DNA of 64,000 bases, from assembly GCA_902500825.1 (NCBI GenBank), contig CABVRX010000007.1:79190-143189 (forward strand), given 5' to 3'. Positions 16,531 to 25,480 of the stretch are shown piece by piece; position 1 is the stretch's first letter, and every line of letters starts with the position of its first letter. A program made the position numbers and the translations under genes. The stretch is from an uncultured Nitrospira sp. (GTDB lineage Bacteria; Nitrospirota; Nitrospiria; Nitrospirales; Nitrospiraceae). The notes under the pieces were generated by a model. That model did no database searches and was not told the origin of the DNA. It was given only the letters and a program-made list of their open reading frames with translations.

Positions 16531-17484
16531 ATGAGAGCATCAGCTTCAACAACCTTATCAATTCTGGTTGGATCTCTGTTAGGCTTAAGCAGCATACCCG
16601 TCCAAGCCGCCGAATCTTGCCCTATGCCGATGTTCCAAAATCCTTTAAAGGACATCGAAACGGTTAGCGTAGAACAACTGAAGCATGAAGAGCAGGCAAT
16701 GAAACACCATTACTTCGAAGTGCTCCCCGATCAAACTGCAAAATATGATTTCAGAACTGAAATTGAACAAACAACGACGGATAAAAGTTCTCCCGCCTTT
16801 GCTCTATATGCAAATGGAATGATCTACAATGAAAACATAAAGAAATATGTGGGCAGTGGGATCATGATATCTCCTTGCCATATGTTAACTGCAAACCATG
16901 TAGCTGGTTTACAAAAACGTGACGAAGAGGCTCTGACTGGGAAAGTCGTACAATTTGAATTTTCCAAAGACCCCAATAGTCATAATTTCAGAAACAGAAT
17001 CAAGGGAACTGTCGTTGCATCAAGCAATCACGACAAACTAGATTATGCCGTTGTCGAATTCAACCGACAGGATGATAGCGTGGTCTATGTTCCTCAGTGC
17101 TCAGTTGCGATCCTGAAGAAAATAAATCAATACCCTTCAGTAAGTGTTGGTTACCCGCTCATGCGCGAAGATCTCTCCAAGCCCGCGGCACTTTATGGAA
17201 TGAGAGTGCGTGTTCATGATTTTGGAGATAACCTAAAGGCCTATGTTAATAGCTCTCATCGAGACTCTGGGGGACCGATTCTGACATATACAAAGAACGG
17301 CTTTTGCGTGAGTGGAATGAAAGTCCGCGCCTCTAATATCCTAACTGCAGGTGGGAGAAAGCCCACGCTTAATCACGGCAATCGAATTGTGCCACTTGCT
17401 AACATATTTGGTGATCTCGCACGGCGAAATCATAATTTGAGAAATAGAATTATTTCAGCGCAAGAGTCCGGCCAGTGTAATTGA
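16531..17484 (+). CDS. Exported trypsin-like serine protease
   Basis: From ATG 16531 (GGGGG seven bases upstream) the protein has 317 residues and a signal peptide (MRASASTTLSILVGSLLGL, cleavage near VQAAES). The S1/V8-type catalytic triad can be seen: His in LTANHVAG, Asp in HDKLDYAVVEF, Ser in HRDSGGPIL. Cys residues near the N-terminus and around the active site suggest disulfides. It would act in the periplasm or outside the cell. Codon use is much richer in A/T (AAT, AAA, ATA, GAT) than in the flanking genes, suggesting acquisition by transfer. Neither neighbour is related in function. A homolog of glutamyl endopeptidase or a degenerate trypsin are both possible. Confidence 0.8.
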   Translation: MRASASTTLSILVGSLLGLSSIPVQAAESCPMPMFQNPLKDIETVSVEQLKHEEQAMKHHYFEVLPDQTAKYDFRTEIEQTTTDKSSPAFALYANGMIYNENIKKYVGSGIMISPCHMLTANHVAGLQKRDEEALTGKVVQFEFSKDPNSHNFRNRIKGTVVASSNHDKLDYAVVEFNRQDDSVVYVPQCSVAILKKINQYPSVSVGYPLMREDLSKPAALYGMRVRVHDFGDNLKAYVNSSHRDSGGPILTYTKNGFCVSGMKVRASNILTAGGRKPTLNHGNRIVPLANIFGDLARRNHNLRNRIISAQESGQCN

Positions 17485-17776
17485 ACGGACTCGATGTGAG
17501 ACCTTCTCAGAAACTAGCGAGACAGAATAAGATATCGGGAGTCTTTTGTTGACAGCCTCTCCGCCATCGCTCGATAGCCTCTGCACCAGATCTAGACAGC
17601 GCCTTGTCATGGCTCACGATGCAACGCCTCGGCTACGACGCATGGGTTACGTACTGCAACACGCAAGAGGGCTAAAGCCCGTCCCACAGGGCGTTCGCCG
17701 GTCGGTTCCCAATCGTAGATCAAGCGGGCACGCCGTCGTCCCCTGCAATGGGGAACATCCTCACCACGAAATGAGA
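17485..17776. other. Convergent intergenic stretch with a short palindrome
   Basis: About 290 bases between the protease (+) and the Ycf48-like gene (-), whose 3' ends face each other. At about 17671-17682 there is a perfect GGGCT-AA-AGCCC palindrome in a GC-rich context that resembles dispersed intergenic repeats, but only one copy is seen in this window. No convincing terminator or gene was found. Confidence 0.35.
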
Positions 17777-18775
17777 CTAGCGGCCAAGATCCAGATGAAT
17801 GATAGACCCATTTTCGCCGCTGGCCCAGCCATGGGCAATATCAGGGAAACTGAGACCAAATAATGAGGAAGAGGCGATCGATTTTCCCTCGCTCCAAGTG
17901 AGACCTCCGTCGGTCGTCCGATACAACATCCCGCGCTCGCCGACAATCCAGCCTTCTTGCTGACTTGTGAACCGAACCTTCAAAAGATCAATGACTTTTC
18001 TACAGGTCTTTCCGCACGGTAGTGTCTGGTCAACCCACTTGGCTCCGCCATCCGTCGTCTGAAACAAGGCCCCCGCATTGCCGACCGCCCAGCCTGTCGT
18101 CGCATCGGTAAAAAAGACATCGAACAAGGTCACCGCGTTCTGCGTTTCTTGCGGCCTCCAGGTCGCGCCCCCATCATCGGTCGAAAGGACGGTGCCCAAC
18201 GCGCCGACGATCGCGCCCTGTTGATCATTGAGAAAATGTGCGGCATAGAGCGAGGCGGTCGTGCCGCTGGCCTGCTCTACCCATTGCTCGCCGCCATCCT
18301 TGGTATGCAAGATCGTACCGCCGCCGCCGACGACCCATCCAACCATCGGCGAGGCGAAGTACATTCCATACAGCGATTGCTGAGTATCCAGTGCTTGTGG
18401 AAACCAGGACTTTCCCCCATTCGTCGTGTGACTCAAAAATCCTCCGGCCCCCGTCACCCATCCCTTGGACGGATCAGCAAAGAACACGGATGTCAATAGG
18501 GCTGCGGTTCCGCTCGTCACCCGCTTCCATTTCTTTCCACCATCGATGGTCTTGAGTATCGTTCCTCCGGTTCCGACCGCCCATCCGTGCCGAGACGTAC
18601 GAAACTGAATACTCATCAAGGTTGATTTCGTGCTACTCACTTGGGTCGTGATGGAAAGGTCGGAGTCTGCGCTCCCAACCGATTGCGGACCCCATAGCGT
18701 GAAACAGAGGAGAACGAGGAGTGACGCAAAAACGTTCCGTCGGTGGACACGACCGGGATGGAGCCACACCCGCAT
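17777..18775 (-). CDS. Ycf48/BNR-type beta-propeller protein
   Basis: 332 residues: an N-terminal hydrophobic segment (FASLLVLLCFTLWGPQSVGS) that may be a signal peptide, then about six repeats of the form G-W-x-V-G-x-x-G-x-[IL]-x-x-T-x-D-G-G-x-x-W. This is the photosystem II assembly factor Ycf48/HCF136 family, which in non-phototrophs occurs in exported proteins of unknown role. Cys-Gly-Lys-Thr-Cys (CGKTC) in repeat five could be a disulfide. Its ATG shares one base with the stop of the preceding TIG protein (TAATG), indicating translational coupling, and both are probably secreted. Role inferred: a protein-binding scaffold in the envelope. Confidence 0.8.
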   Translation of the reverse strand: MRVWLHPGRVHRRNVFASLLVLLCFTLWGPQSVGSADSDLSITTQVSSTKSTLMSIQFRTSRHGWAVGTGGTILKTIDGGKKWKRVTSGTAALLTSVFFADPSKGWVTGAGGFLSHTTNGGKSWFPQALDTQQSLYGMYFASPMVGWVVGGGGTILHTKDGGEQWVEQASGTTASLYAAHFLNDQQGAIVGALGTVLSTDDGGATWRPQETQNAVTLFDVFFTDATTGWAVGNAGALFQTTDGGAKWVDQTLPCGKTCRKVIDLLKVRFTSQQEGWIVGERGMLYRTTDGGLTWSEGKSIASSSLFGLSFPDIAHGWASGENGSIIHLDLGR

Positions 18776-20499
18776 TATTGATTGGTACTCGCATCAGGTC
18801 TGTTGTTATCCCAGTAGCCTGAGTCGGGAAGCCCTTTCGCTTCGATGGTGAACAGTCCGGCTTCAAGCGTGACCCATTTCTTGGGCGAACAACACGTTCC
18901 ATCGGGAAGCAGGTCCCACGACCCTCGGCGAACAACCAACGGCCCGGTCGCCAGGTTATCGAAAAACTGCCCCTTCTTTCCGATCCCGTAGAGGTTGCGG
19001 TGCGGCACAGTGACGACAATTTCGTCATCGGCCCATGACTGAACCAGTGCGGCTGTGCCGTTGAAGAGGACTTCGGTTCGTGACACGTTCGAAACAACGG
19101 TTGTATTGTCCTCTGGTTCGTTGATTTCGAGGTCAGTTCGCCGCTTGTAGGACTTCTGGTTCAGCCCAAGATCGGCATGTTCAGCGGTCTTGAGAAATGT
19201 TCCGAAGCCTCGGCCCTTGATGGTGACCGTAGCATCCAATCCCGCAGCCCGAGGCTCATACGACTCGATGACCGGCGTGATGAGCGTGAAATCCCCCGCC
19301 TCGATGGTTTGGGCCCCTCGCTCTGCACAACAGAGTCCTCCTATGTTCGGCCGGTTGGCGCTCCGGTAAATAACGACCTTGCCGGTTTTTGCGCTGAACG
19401 GCACCCAGACATCGATTCGGTCGTCGTTCCAACGATAGATCACCGCCGGCACTCCGCCGATCTCGACGCGATTCTCACCGGCATTGAAATCCAGGAAGTT
19501 GTAGGGAGTTGCCCCGCTCTCCGAGTAAAACCCAAAGTGCTCGCCGCTGATACGCAGCAACGTTCCGATGGGCGCGCCGGCGGGACTCACGGAGGCGACC
19601 CGTGGAACATGGACCGTAAACTGTGCAAGCACCCGTTCGCGCCCTTGACGTTTCAACACGAGCGGACCCGACACCGCATCGAGCGGGACATGGAAGACGA
19701 TGACGTCGTCTTTCCATTGAGCAATGGTCACCGGCCGCCCACCGATCAATACGGCATCATCCATCAGTTCTTTGGCATTGCCAAACCCCTGACCGAATAA
19801 GACGACTTTCGTACCGACGGGCCCGCTGATCGGATCCACTCGCACGGTCGGAATCAGTTTCAACGGAACAGGGTTGCTTGCGACATACTCGACCGGAGCA
19901 CAGCATGATCCATCGGGTAGCGGGTCTGAGGACGCGAGTCGAACGACGACATCTCCACTCACCGCGTTCGGCGGAATTTCAAGCTCGATCTTGTCGTCTT
20001 TCCATCGTTTGGGGCGTACCACGGCCCCGCCGACCACCACGTCATTGACACCGAACATCGTGTTCGGATCGCGCGAACCAGCCGAGAGGCCGAAATGTTG
20101 ACCGGTGATCTGAAGAGTGGTTCCCCGTTCGCCTTCCGTCGGCGTGATGGCTTCGATCCTCGGATTAACGATCGTCAAAAATCCGGCGAACCGCTTTTTC
20201 TTTCCGATCAACACCTCGACAAAGCCGTTCGTCGCCTTGAAGGGTACCTTAACCTCGATCACGCCCGCTTCCCATCGCTGCACCAAGGCTGATACTCCGT
20301 TGACAGACACCTTATTGAACTGGGCGGATTTAAAAGGTCCAAATCCTTTCCCGTTCAGGACCAACGTCGCGCCAGGAGTAGAATGCCGAGAAGACAATTC
20401 AATGGTGCCCTGGCCGGCCTGCGCGATAACGATGTTCGCCCCACCCGCACAACACACCATCCAAAGAAGGAATGTGACCAAGATAGCAATTTGTTTCAT
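18775..20499 (-). CDS. Exported protein with about five IPT/TIG domains
   Basis: 574 residues with a signal peptide (MKQIAILVTFLLWMVCCAG). Tandem IPT/TIG immunoglobulin-like domains start with P-x-x-G-x-x-G-T-x-x-x-[IL]-x-G-x-x-FG motifs: STPGATLVLNGKGFG, TEGERGTTLQITGQHFG, SGPVGTKVVLFGQGFG, AGAPIGTLLRISGEHFG and AAGLDATVTIKGRGFG. Three of them hold a vicinal cysteine pair near the end (DGSCC, GGLCC, DGTCC). TIG domains normally bind proteins or sugars at the cell surface. It is transcribed with the downstream Ycf48-like protein and overlaps it by one base. No catalytic domain is seen. Confidence 0.82.
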   Translation of the reverse strand: MKQIAILVTFLLWMVCCAGGANIVIAQAGQGTIELSSRHSTPGATLVLNGKGFGPFKSAQFNKVSVNGVSALVQRWEAGVIEVKVPFKATNGFVEVLIGKKKRFAGFLTIVNPRIEAITPTEGERGTTLQITGQHFGLSAGSRDPNTMFGVNDVVVGGAVVRPKRWKDDKIELEIPPNAVSGDVVVRLASSDPLPDGSCCAPVEYVASNPVPLKLIPTVRVDPISGPVGTKVVLFGQGFGNAKELMDDAVLIGGRPVTIAQWKDDVIVFHVPLDAVSGPLVLKRQGRERVLAQFTVHVPRVASVSPAGAPIGTLLRISGEHFGFYSESGATPYNFLDFNAGENRVEIGGVPAVIYRWNDDRIDVWVPFSAKTGKVVIYRSANRPNIGGLCCAERGAQTIEAGDFTLITPVIESYEPRAAGLDATVTIKGRGFGTFLKTAEHADLGLNQKSYKRRTDLEINEPEDNTTVVSNVSRTEVLFNGTAALVQSWADDEIVVTVPHRNLYGIGKKGQFFDNLATGPLVVRRGSWDLLPDGTCCSPKKWVTLEAGLFTIEAKGLPDSGYWDNNRPDASTNQ

Positions 20500-20690
20500 G
20501 GACAGCCTATCGGAGAAGAAAAGGATATACCGGAGATTCGAAATACGCCATGTCCGACTTTAACAAGCCATTTTTTCGGGAGTCAAGGAGGCAACGGACA
20601 ATCGGATCGCACGCTGCGGGATGTTCGTTCAATCGAGGCTCTGGGTGAAGCGGAACTTCAAGATGCCACGTTCAAAAAAATGGATGAAAT

Positions 20691-23531
20691 CTATCGCCGA
20701 ATCACCGAACCTTCTTGCGTGTCCGGCAAAGCGACCGCCTCGACAATCGTATCGTGGAGTTGCTCCACCGCTGCCTCCTTGGTAAGCAGGGTGGTCGCTC
20801 CGGCTCGCTGCATCGCCTCGCTATTGTTGTCCCCGATGTTCACGGAGATGCCGATGACGGCAATCTCCGGCCATTTGACTTTGATCTTCCTCGTGGCCTC
20901 AACCCCATTCATCTTCGGCATGTTGACGTCTATCACCACCACACGAGGCTGAAGCTTCTCAACCAATTTCACCGCCTCGGCCCCATCCCGGGCCTCCCCG
21001 ATCACCTGAATATCCGTATACGCATCCAGCACCGATCGCAGACCTTGTCGTACCATCGCATGATCGTCCACCAGCAAAACACGAATGGCTCCGGTGATGA
21101 GCGGCGAGTGCGCAACGGGCAGCAACGATGCGCTGTGTTCACCCCTGCCCCCCTGGTCACCATTTGCCTCTATCCATTCCTCATTTCTCGTGAAGGGCAC
21201 AATCAGCGTCGCAATCGTCCCATGGCCCGGCGCAGAGTCAATGGTGAACGAGCCGCCCAATGCCCGCATCCGTTCCTGGATGCTGTATAACCCAAACTTG
21301 GACGAAATCTCGCTGCTCGGCACCCCCATCGCTGCCGTGACAATAGCGAGGTCGAACCCCGTCCCCTCATCCTTCACGGTGATGCAGAGATGGTCTGCTC
21401 GCGTTTCCATCGTGAGGGCGGCCAGTCCTGTTCCGGCATGTTTGGCCGAATTGATCAGAAGTTCCCGCACCGATTGAAAGAGCAACACACGTTGATTCTC
21501 CGACAGATTGAGGCTTTGGTCGTCGGGTACAACGGCAGTCACGGTTTGCTCATGCTTTTTCTTCATGTACTCGGCGAGCCATTTGAGACTGGCGGCCAAG
21601 CCATGATCACGCAGGACCGGCGGGCTGAGTTCCGCCACCAACGTCCGGCTATAGGTCAACGCATCGGACAAGATATCATCGATCTTCTTCAGGACGGCTT
21701 CACAAGCCGGCACGCCGCTTGCGCTCCGCTTGCCCTGCCCGATCATCAACTTGCCGACGACCAACATCTGCTGCAGATGGTCGTGCAGCTCGGTAGCCAA
21801 GCGTTTTCGTTCGCGCTGTTCCGCCAGATTCAACTCGCTCGTCAGCGCTCGCAGACGGTCCTGTGACTGCCGCAATTCCACCGTTTTTATGTTCACTGCC
21901 TGTTCGAGCTCCACGTTCCAGCGTTGCAGGCGCACTTGCGCCTCGCGCAGCGCTTTCTCTGCCTGCTTCCGATCATCAATATCTTCAATGATGGAAATGA
22001 AATGAAGCGGCCTATGCTGCGCATCTCGGAGGAGCGATACCGTCTTATGAACCCAGATGAGTGAGCCATCCTTTCGCACATAGCGCTTTTCCAGTGAGTA
22101 GGTTTCAATCTCACTCGCCAGCGCGCGACGTGCGAGCGTCAACTCTGCCTGTAGATCGCGTGGATAGGTGATATCCGCGAAGGTCATGGTGAGCAATTCC
22201 TCGCGGAAATAGCCGGTGATCATGCATAAGGAATCATTGAACCGTAACCATCGACCGTCCAGTCCGATGTGGGAGATCCCGACAGGCACATTGGCAAAGG
22301 TTGCGCGATACCGCTCTTCGCTCTCGCGGAGGGCTAGCTCTGCTTCCTTGCGGTCATGGATATCCGTGCAGGTCACCACCCATGACTGAATGCGACCACC
22401 GGCATCCCGCACCGGCGCCCCCCTCACACGAAACCATCGATGGGTTCCGTCGACAGCTCGGCGAAGCCTTGTTTCGGTATCGTACTCGCCGCCTGTCTGG
22501 AGAGCGTTCTTCTGCGCTTCAGCCAGTCTTGGAGCATCGCCCGGGTGTTGGACCGTCAGCCAGCCGCCGTGTCTCGTCGTCTCATGCGTCAGTCCCGTAT
22601 AGTCGTACCACCGCTGATTTTCGAACTCCATCTCGCCTTGCCCGTCGGTCTGCCACACAAAATGCGGCATCGCTTCGGCCAGCATGCGGGATTTTTCTTC
22701 ACTCTCGCGCAGCTTTTTTTCCGCATGCTTTCGCTCGGTCACGTCCTGAACAACGGCGATGTGATGGGAGAGCTCCTCTCCAGGCTTCCGGAGCGGAGCC
22801 ACGTTGAGCAGAACCCAGACAATAGCCCCATCCTTCCGCACGTAGCGCTTTTCCATGGCAAAAGAATCCACCAGCCCGCGGCGAAGACGCTCCAGGCCGA
22901 CAAGGTTCTCCGCAAGATCATCAGAATGGGTAATGCTCATAAAAGTGGTGGCCAGCATCTCGGCTTCTGTCAGACCGACAATCTCGCAATATTTCCGATT
23001 GACCCGCTCGAATCGCCCTGTGCGCGAATCGATTTGTGCCGCTCCCACGCCGGCCTGTTCAAAAATGGCGCGATATCGTCGCTCGGCATCGCGCAGCGCA
23101 TCTTCGGTCAGCCTCTGAGTGTCCCGCTCACGCTGGCCCAGCGTGAGCAGTGCCCGTACAGTGCTGATCAACTCCTCGTCTTCCGCCGGTTCGACTAGAA
23201 AGGCATCCGCGCCTACTTCCAGGCTTCTCACTCGATCCGGTGCGCCGGTGCAGGCGGCGGAGGTCTGCAATATTTTGATGAACTGCTTCTCAGGCCGGGT
23301 CTTGAGCTGTCGGCAGACATCGAAGCCGTTCATGTGCGGGAGATCGATGTCGAGGAGGACCAGATCCGGACGTTCGGCCGAGGCCATGGTGAGGGCGTCC
23401 GCGCCGTTGTCCGCTTCAAGGACTCGGTAGCCTTGTCGACTGAGTAGACGACTCTTCATGTGCAAAGCTGTTGGATTATGGTCGACGATGAGAATAGTCT
23501 GGTGATGGGATTGGACGGTGGGCTGAATCAT
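20691..23531 (-). CDS. Hybrid sensor histidine kinase with N- and C-terminal receivers and three PAS domains
   Basis: 946 residues. An N-terminal CheY-like receiver has phospho-acceptor Asp61 (LLDIDLPHMNGFDV). Three PAS/PAC units follow, each ended by a D-[VI]-T/D-[ED]-R-K linker (VVQDVTERKHAEKK, CTDIHDRKEAE, IIEDIDDRKQAEK). A coiled coil leads to a HisKA_3 dimerisation domain with His in LATELHDHLQQ (about residue 590) and a HATPase lid (VKDEGTGFD, ERMRALGG). The C-terminal domain is a NarL-type receiver (LLVDDHAMVRQGLRS, VVIDVNMPKMNG) without a helix-turn-helix. No membrane segment is seen, so it senses in the cytoplasm. Output probably passes to an unlinked partner. Confidence 0.92.
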   Translation of the reverse strand: MIQPTVQSHHQTILIVDHNPTALHMKSRLLSRQGYRVLEADNGADALTMASAERPDLVLLDIDLPHMNGFDVCRQLKTRPEKQFIKILQTSAACTGAPDRVRSLEVGADAFLVEPAEDEELISTVRALLTLGQRERDTQRLTEDALRDAERRYRAIFEQAGVGAAQIDSRTGRFERVNRKYCEIVGLTEAEMLATTFMSITHSDDLAENLVGLERLRRGLVDSFAMEKRYVRKDGAIVWVLLNVAPLRKPGEELSHHIAVVQDVTERKHAEKKLRESEEKSRMLAEAMPHFVWQTDGQGEMEFENQRWYDYTGLTHETTRHGGWLTVQHPGDAPRLAEAQKNALQTGGEYDTETRLRRAVDGTHRWFRVRGAPVRDAGGRIQSWVVTCTDIHDRKEAELALRESEERYRATFANVPVGISHIGLDGRWLRFNDSLCMITGYFREELLTMTFADITYPRDLQAELTLARRALASEIETYSLEKRYVRKDGSLIWVHKTVSLLRDAQHRPLHFISIIEDIDDRKQAEKALREAQVRLQRWNVELEQAVNIKTVELRQSQDRLRALTSELNLAEQRERKRLATELHDHLQQMLVVGKLMIGQGKRSASGVPACEAVLKKIDDILSDALTYSRTLVAELSPPVLRDHGLAASLKWLAEYMKKKHEQTVTAVVPDDQSLNLSENQRVLLFQSVRELLINSAKHAGTGLAALTMETRADHLCITVKDEGTGFDLAIVTAAMGVPSSEISSKFGLYSIQERMRALGGSFTIDSAPGHGTIATLIVPFTRNEEWIEANGDQGGRGEHSASLLPVAHSPLITGAIRVLLVDDHAMVRQGLRSVLDAYTDIQVIGEARDGAEAVKLVEKLQPRVVVIDVNMPKMNGVEATRKIKVKWPEIAVIGISVNIGDNNSEAMQRAGATTLLTKEAAVEQLHDTIVEAVALPDTQEGSVIRR

Positions 23532-23727
23532 CTCAACCTACGAGCCGGCTTCGGCGTTTCTCGCTCCTTTATTGATATCGTCTCGACACAACCCCACGGC
23601 TCGGAAACACGAACAACAGTTGTGATGGGAAGCATAGCGCTGTTGAACTCAGGCATGAACGATGCCCCTTTGATCCGGAAGGAGGCAGTGACGAGAAAGA
23701 TAGCTTACCGCATACCACAGCCTCGGT

Positions 23728-23756
23728 AAACCCCTAGAGATGAGAACCAGGGGTTT
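23728..23756 (-). terminator. Hairpin after the RidA-like gene
   Basis: AAACCCCT (23728-23735) and AGGGGTTT (23749-23756) form a perfect eight-base stem around a 13-base loop, immediately 3' of the RidA-like gene on the minus strand. The T-tract after the stem is short, so it may be an inefficient intrinsic terminator closing the recA-to-ridA gene block. Confidence 0.5.
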
Positions 23757-23758
23757 CC

Positions 23759-24238
23759 CTAGGGCTGTAGTGACGACGACGAATGCAGCTCGACGATCAG
23801 TTCTATTTCGACGGGTGACAGGCGAGGCAACTCTGCGGCACCGACGGCGACTCGTGCGTGGCGGCCTGCTTCTCCAAACACGGCGACGAGCAGATCAGAT
23901 GCACCATTGAGAACCGGAGGTTGATCAGTAAATCCAGGAGCCGAGGCGATATAGCCGACCATCTTGACGATCTGTTTGACCCGATCGAGTGATCCGGCCA
24001 CACTCCGAATAATGCTGAGTCCGTTCAACAGGGCTGTCTTCGAAGCCTCCTTCCCCTGTTCGACTGTCAACTCCTGCCCGAGTTTCCCCGTCGCAATGAG
24101 TTGACCGTCTCGTGTGGGCAATACACCGGACAGAAACAAGAGGTTTCCAACCCTGACGGCCGGCACATAGTTGGCCACCGGCTTCGGCGGAGCCGGCAAT
24201 TCAAGGCCTAATTGTCTTACTCGCTGTTCGTACGACAT
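23759..24238 (-). CDS. RidA/YjgF-family protein
   Basis: A 159-residue member of the Rid (YjgF/YER057c/UK114) superfamily, of the longer subgroup whose members start with SYEQR-x-x-x-LG-[LI]-x-L-P. Blocks such as NLLFLSGVLPTRDG, ALLNGLSIIRSVAGSLDRVKQIVK and ARVAVGAAELPRLSPVEIELI match. RidA itself hydrolyses reactive enamines from pyridoxal-phosphate enzymes, and this subgroup usually keeps the fold but lacks the catalytic Arg of RidA in the same position, so its activity is uncertain. It starts 13 bases after the DeoB-like gene and ends a minus-strand block from recA. Confidence 0.82.
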   Translation of the reverse strand: MSYEQRVRQLGLELPAPPKPVANYVPAVRVGNLLFLSGVLPTRDGQLIATGKLGQELTVEQGKEASKTALLNGLSIIRSVAGSLDRVKQIVKMVGYIASAPGFTDQPPVLNGASDLLVAVFGEAGRHARVAVGAAELPRLSPVEIELIVELHSSSSLQP

Positions 24239-24251
24239 CTCTTAGCCAGTC

Positions 24252-25415
24252 CTATCCCGGCCTCAGCGCATCCAAGAAACTTTCTCCGACCGGCAACCGC
24301 TCGGCTCGAAGTGCCTCCACAATCGTCTGCCCCACATCCGCCGCAGTCAGCCTCGTCCCCAAATCTACGCCTTGGGCCAGTTTGGGGCCGGTCACGAAGA
24401 CCGGAACATACTCTCGCGTGGACGCCTTTCCAGGCAGTGAGAAATCTCTCCCATGATCACCTGTCACAAGTACCATATCGCCGAGCCGTAGCCTCTCGAA
24501 CAAATCCGGCAGACGGCGATCAAATTCCTGGACGGCCGTCGCCGACCGTCCAGCATCATCGGACAGCAGATCCAGGCTGGCACAGATGAGGCCGCGAGGC
24601 ACCTTATTCAACATCCCGATCACTTCATCAAACGCCGCCATGCCTGACGGAACCGGAAAGGATTTCGTCAAGCCTCGTCCACTAAAGAGGTCATAGGCTT
24701 TTCCGACCCCCATTGCGATCTGGCCGGATCGACTTAAGACATCCATCATCGTCACACCCGGAGGCTCAATCACAAAGTCTCTTCGTCCGATCTGCAGCCG
24801 AAGCAAGTCATGCCCGCCGGCGACCGGCTGTCCGACGACTCGAATGAGAGTCCCAGCATCTTTCACGGCTTTCCGGATCTCGCGACATCGTTGTTGGAAT
24901 TCCACAGGGGCCATGATCGATTCATGCATGGCCAAAACGCACGTATTGCCTCCGTCGGCCCACAGAATCGGCGCGCCGGTGGCCATATGCTCCATACTAT
25001 GGCGGCGGAGCATCGCTTCCATGGACGAGATGCCTCGACCGATCGACTTTCGACCTAAGGACTGTTCAACGATATCGACGATCTTGGTAGGAACACCGGC
25101 CTGGCAAACCGTGGACGCTTCTTTCTGGATGACTCCGCCGATTTCCCAGTATCCGACGACGGAATCTTTACCCGGCGATAAGAATCCCAGACGGCCAAAA
25201 CAACCGTTCGGCTGGACCGTGGTCCGTACGCCTTTGATCGGGACGATATGCCCCAAACCCAGCATCTCGAAATTGGGCAAACTCAGTCCATCGACTGTCT
25301 CGGCCAGATGCATGAGGGTGTTCGCCTCGGCATCGCCATAATCGATGCCGTCCGGCAACGCACCTACCCCAAACCCATCGACAACCAACAAAATGACTCG
25401 ATTGATCATCAGCAT
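24252..25415 (-). CDS. Phosphopentomutase-like protein with altered active site
   Basis: 387 residues of the alkaline-phosphatase superfamily, DeoB branch (a mutase moving phosphate between positions 1 and 5 of (deoxy)ribose). DGFGVGALPD with Asp13, GKDSVVGYWEIGG, and GDHGRDF are in DeoB order and length. Compared with the known enzyme, the nucleophile Thr85 is Ser85, the G-H-R-R-D block with a manganese His is replaced (LDLLSDDAGRSATAV), and the later G-T-D-H-T-R-E block reads GKASTREYVPV without its His. The protein may therefore be a divergent mutase or phosphatase, or inactive. deoC lies 65 bases upstream, consistent with deoxynucleoside use. I avoid the symbol deoB for this reason. Confidence 0.8.
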   Translation of the reverse strand: MLMINRVILLVVDGFGVGALPDGIDYGDAEANTLMHLAETVDGLSLPNFEMLGLGHIVPIKGVRTTVQPNGCFGRLGFLSPGKDSVVGYWEIGGVIQKEASTVCQAGVPTKIVDIVEQSLGRKSIGRGISSMEAMLRRHSMEHMATGAPILWADGGNTCVLAMHESIMAPVEFQQRCREIRKAVKDAGTLIRVVGQPVAGGHDLLRLQIGRRDFVIEPPGVTMMDVLSRSGQIAMGVGKAYDLFSGRGLTKSFPVPSGMAAFDEVIGMLNKVPRGLICASLDLLSDDAGRSATAVQEFDRRLPDLFERLRLGDMVLVTGDHGRDFSLPGKASTREYVPVFVTGPKLAQGVDLGTRLTAADVGQTIVEALRAERLPVGESFLDALRPG

Positions 25416-25480
25416 ACTATACCAAGCCGCCGTAGTCCGACATAGATGCGTATGGGGCCACCATGTGAACCTAAGAGGAC

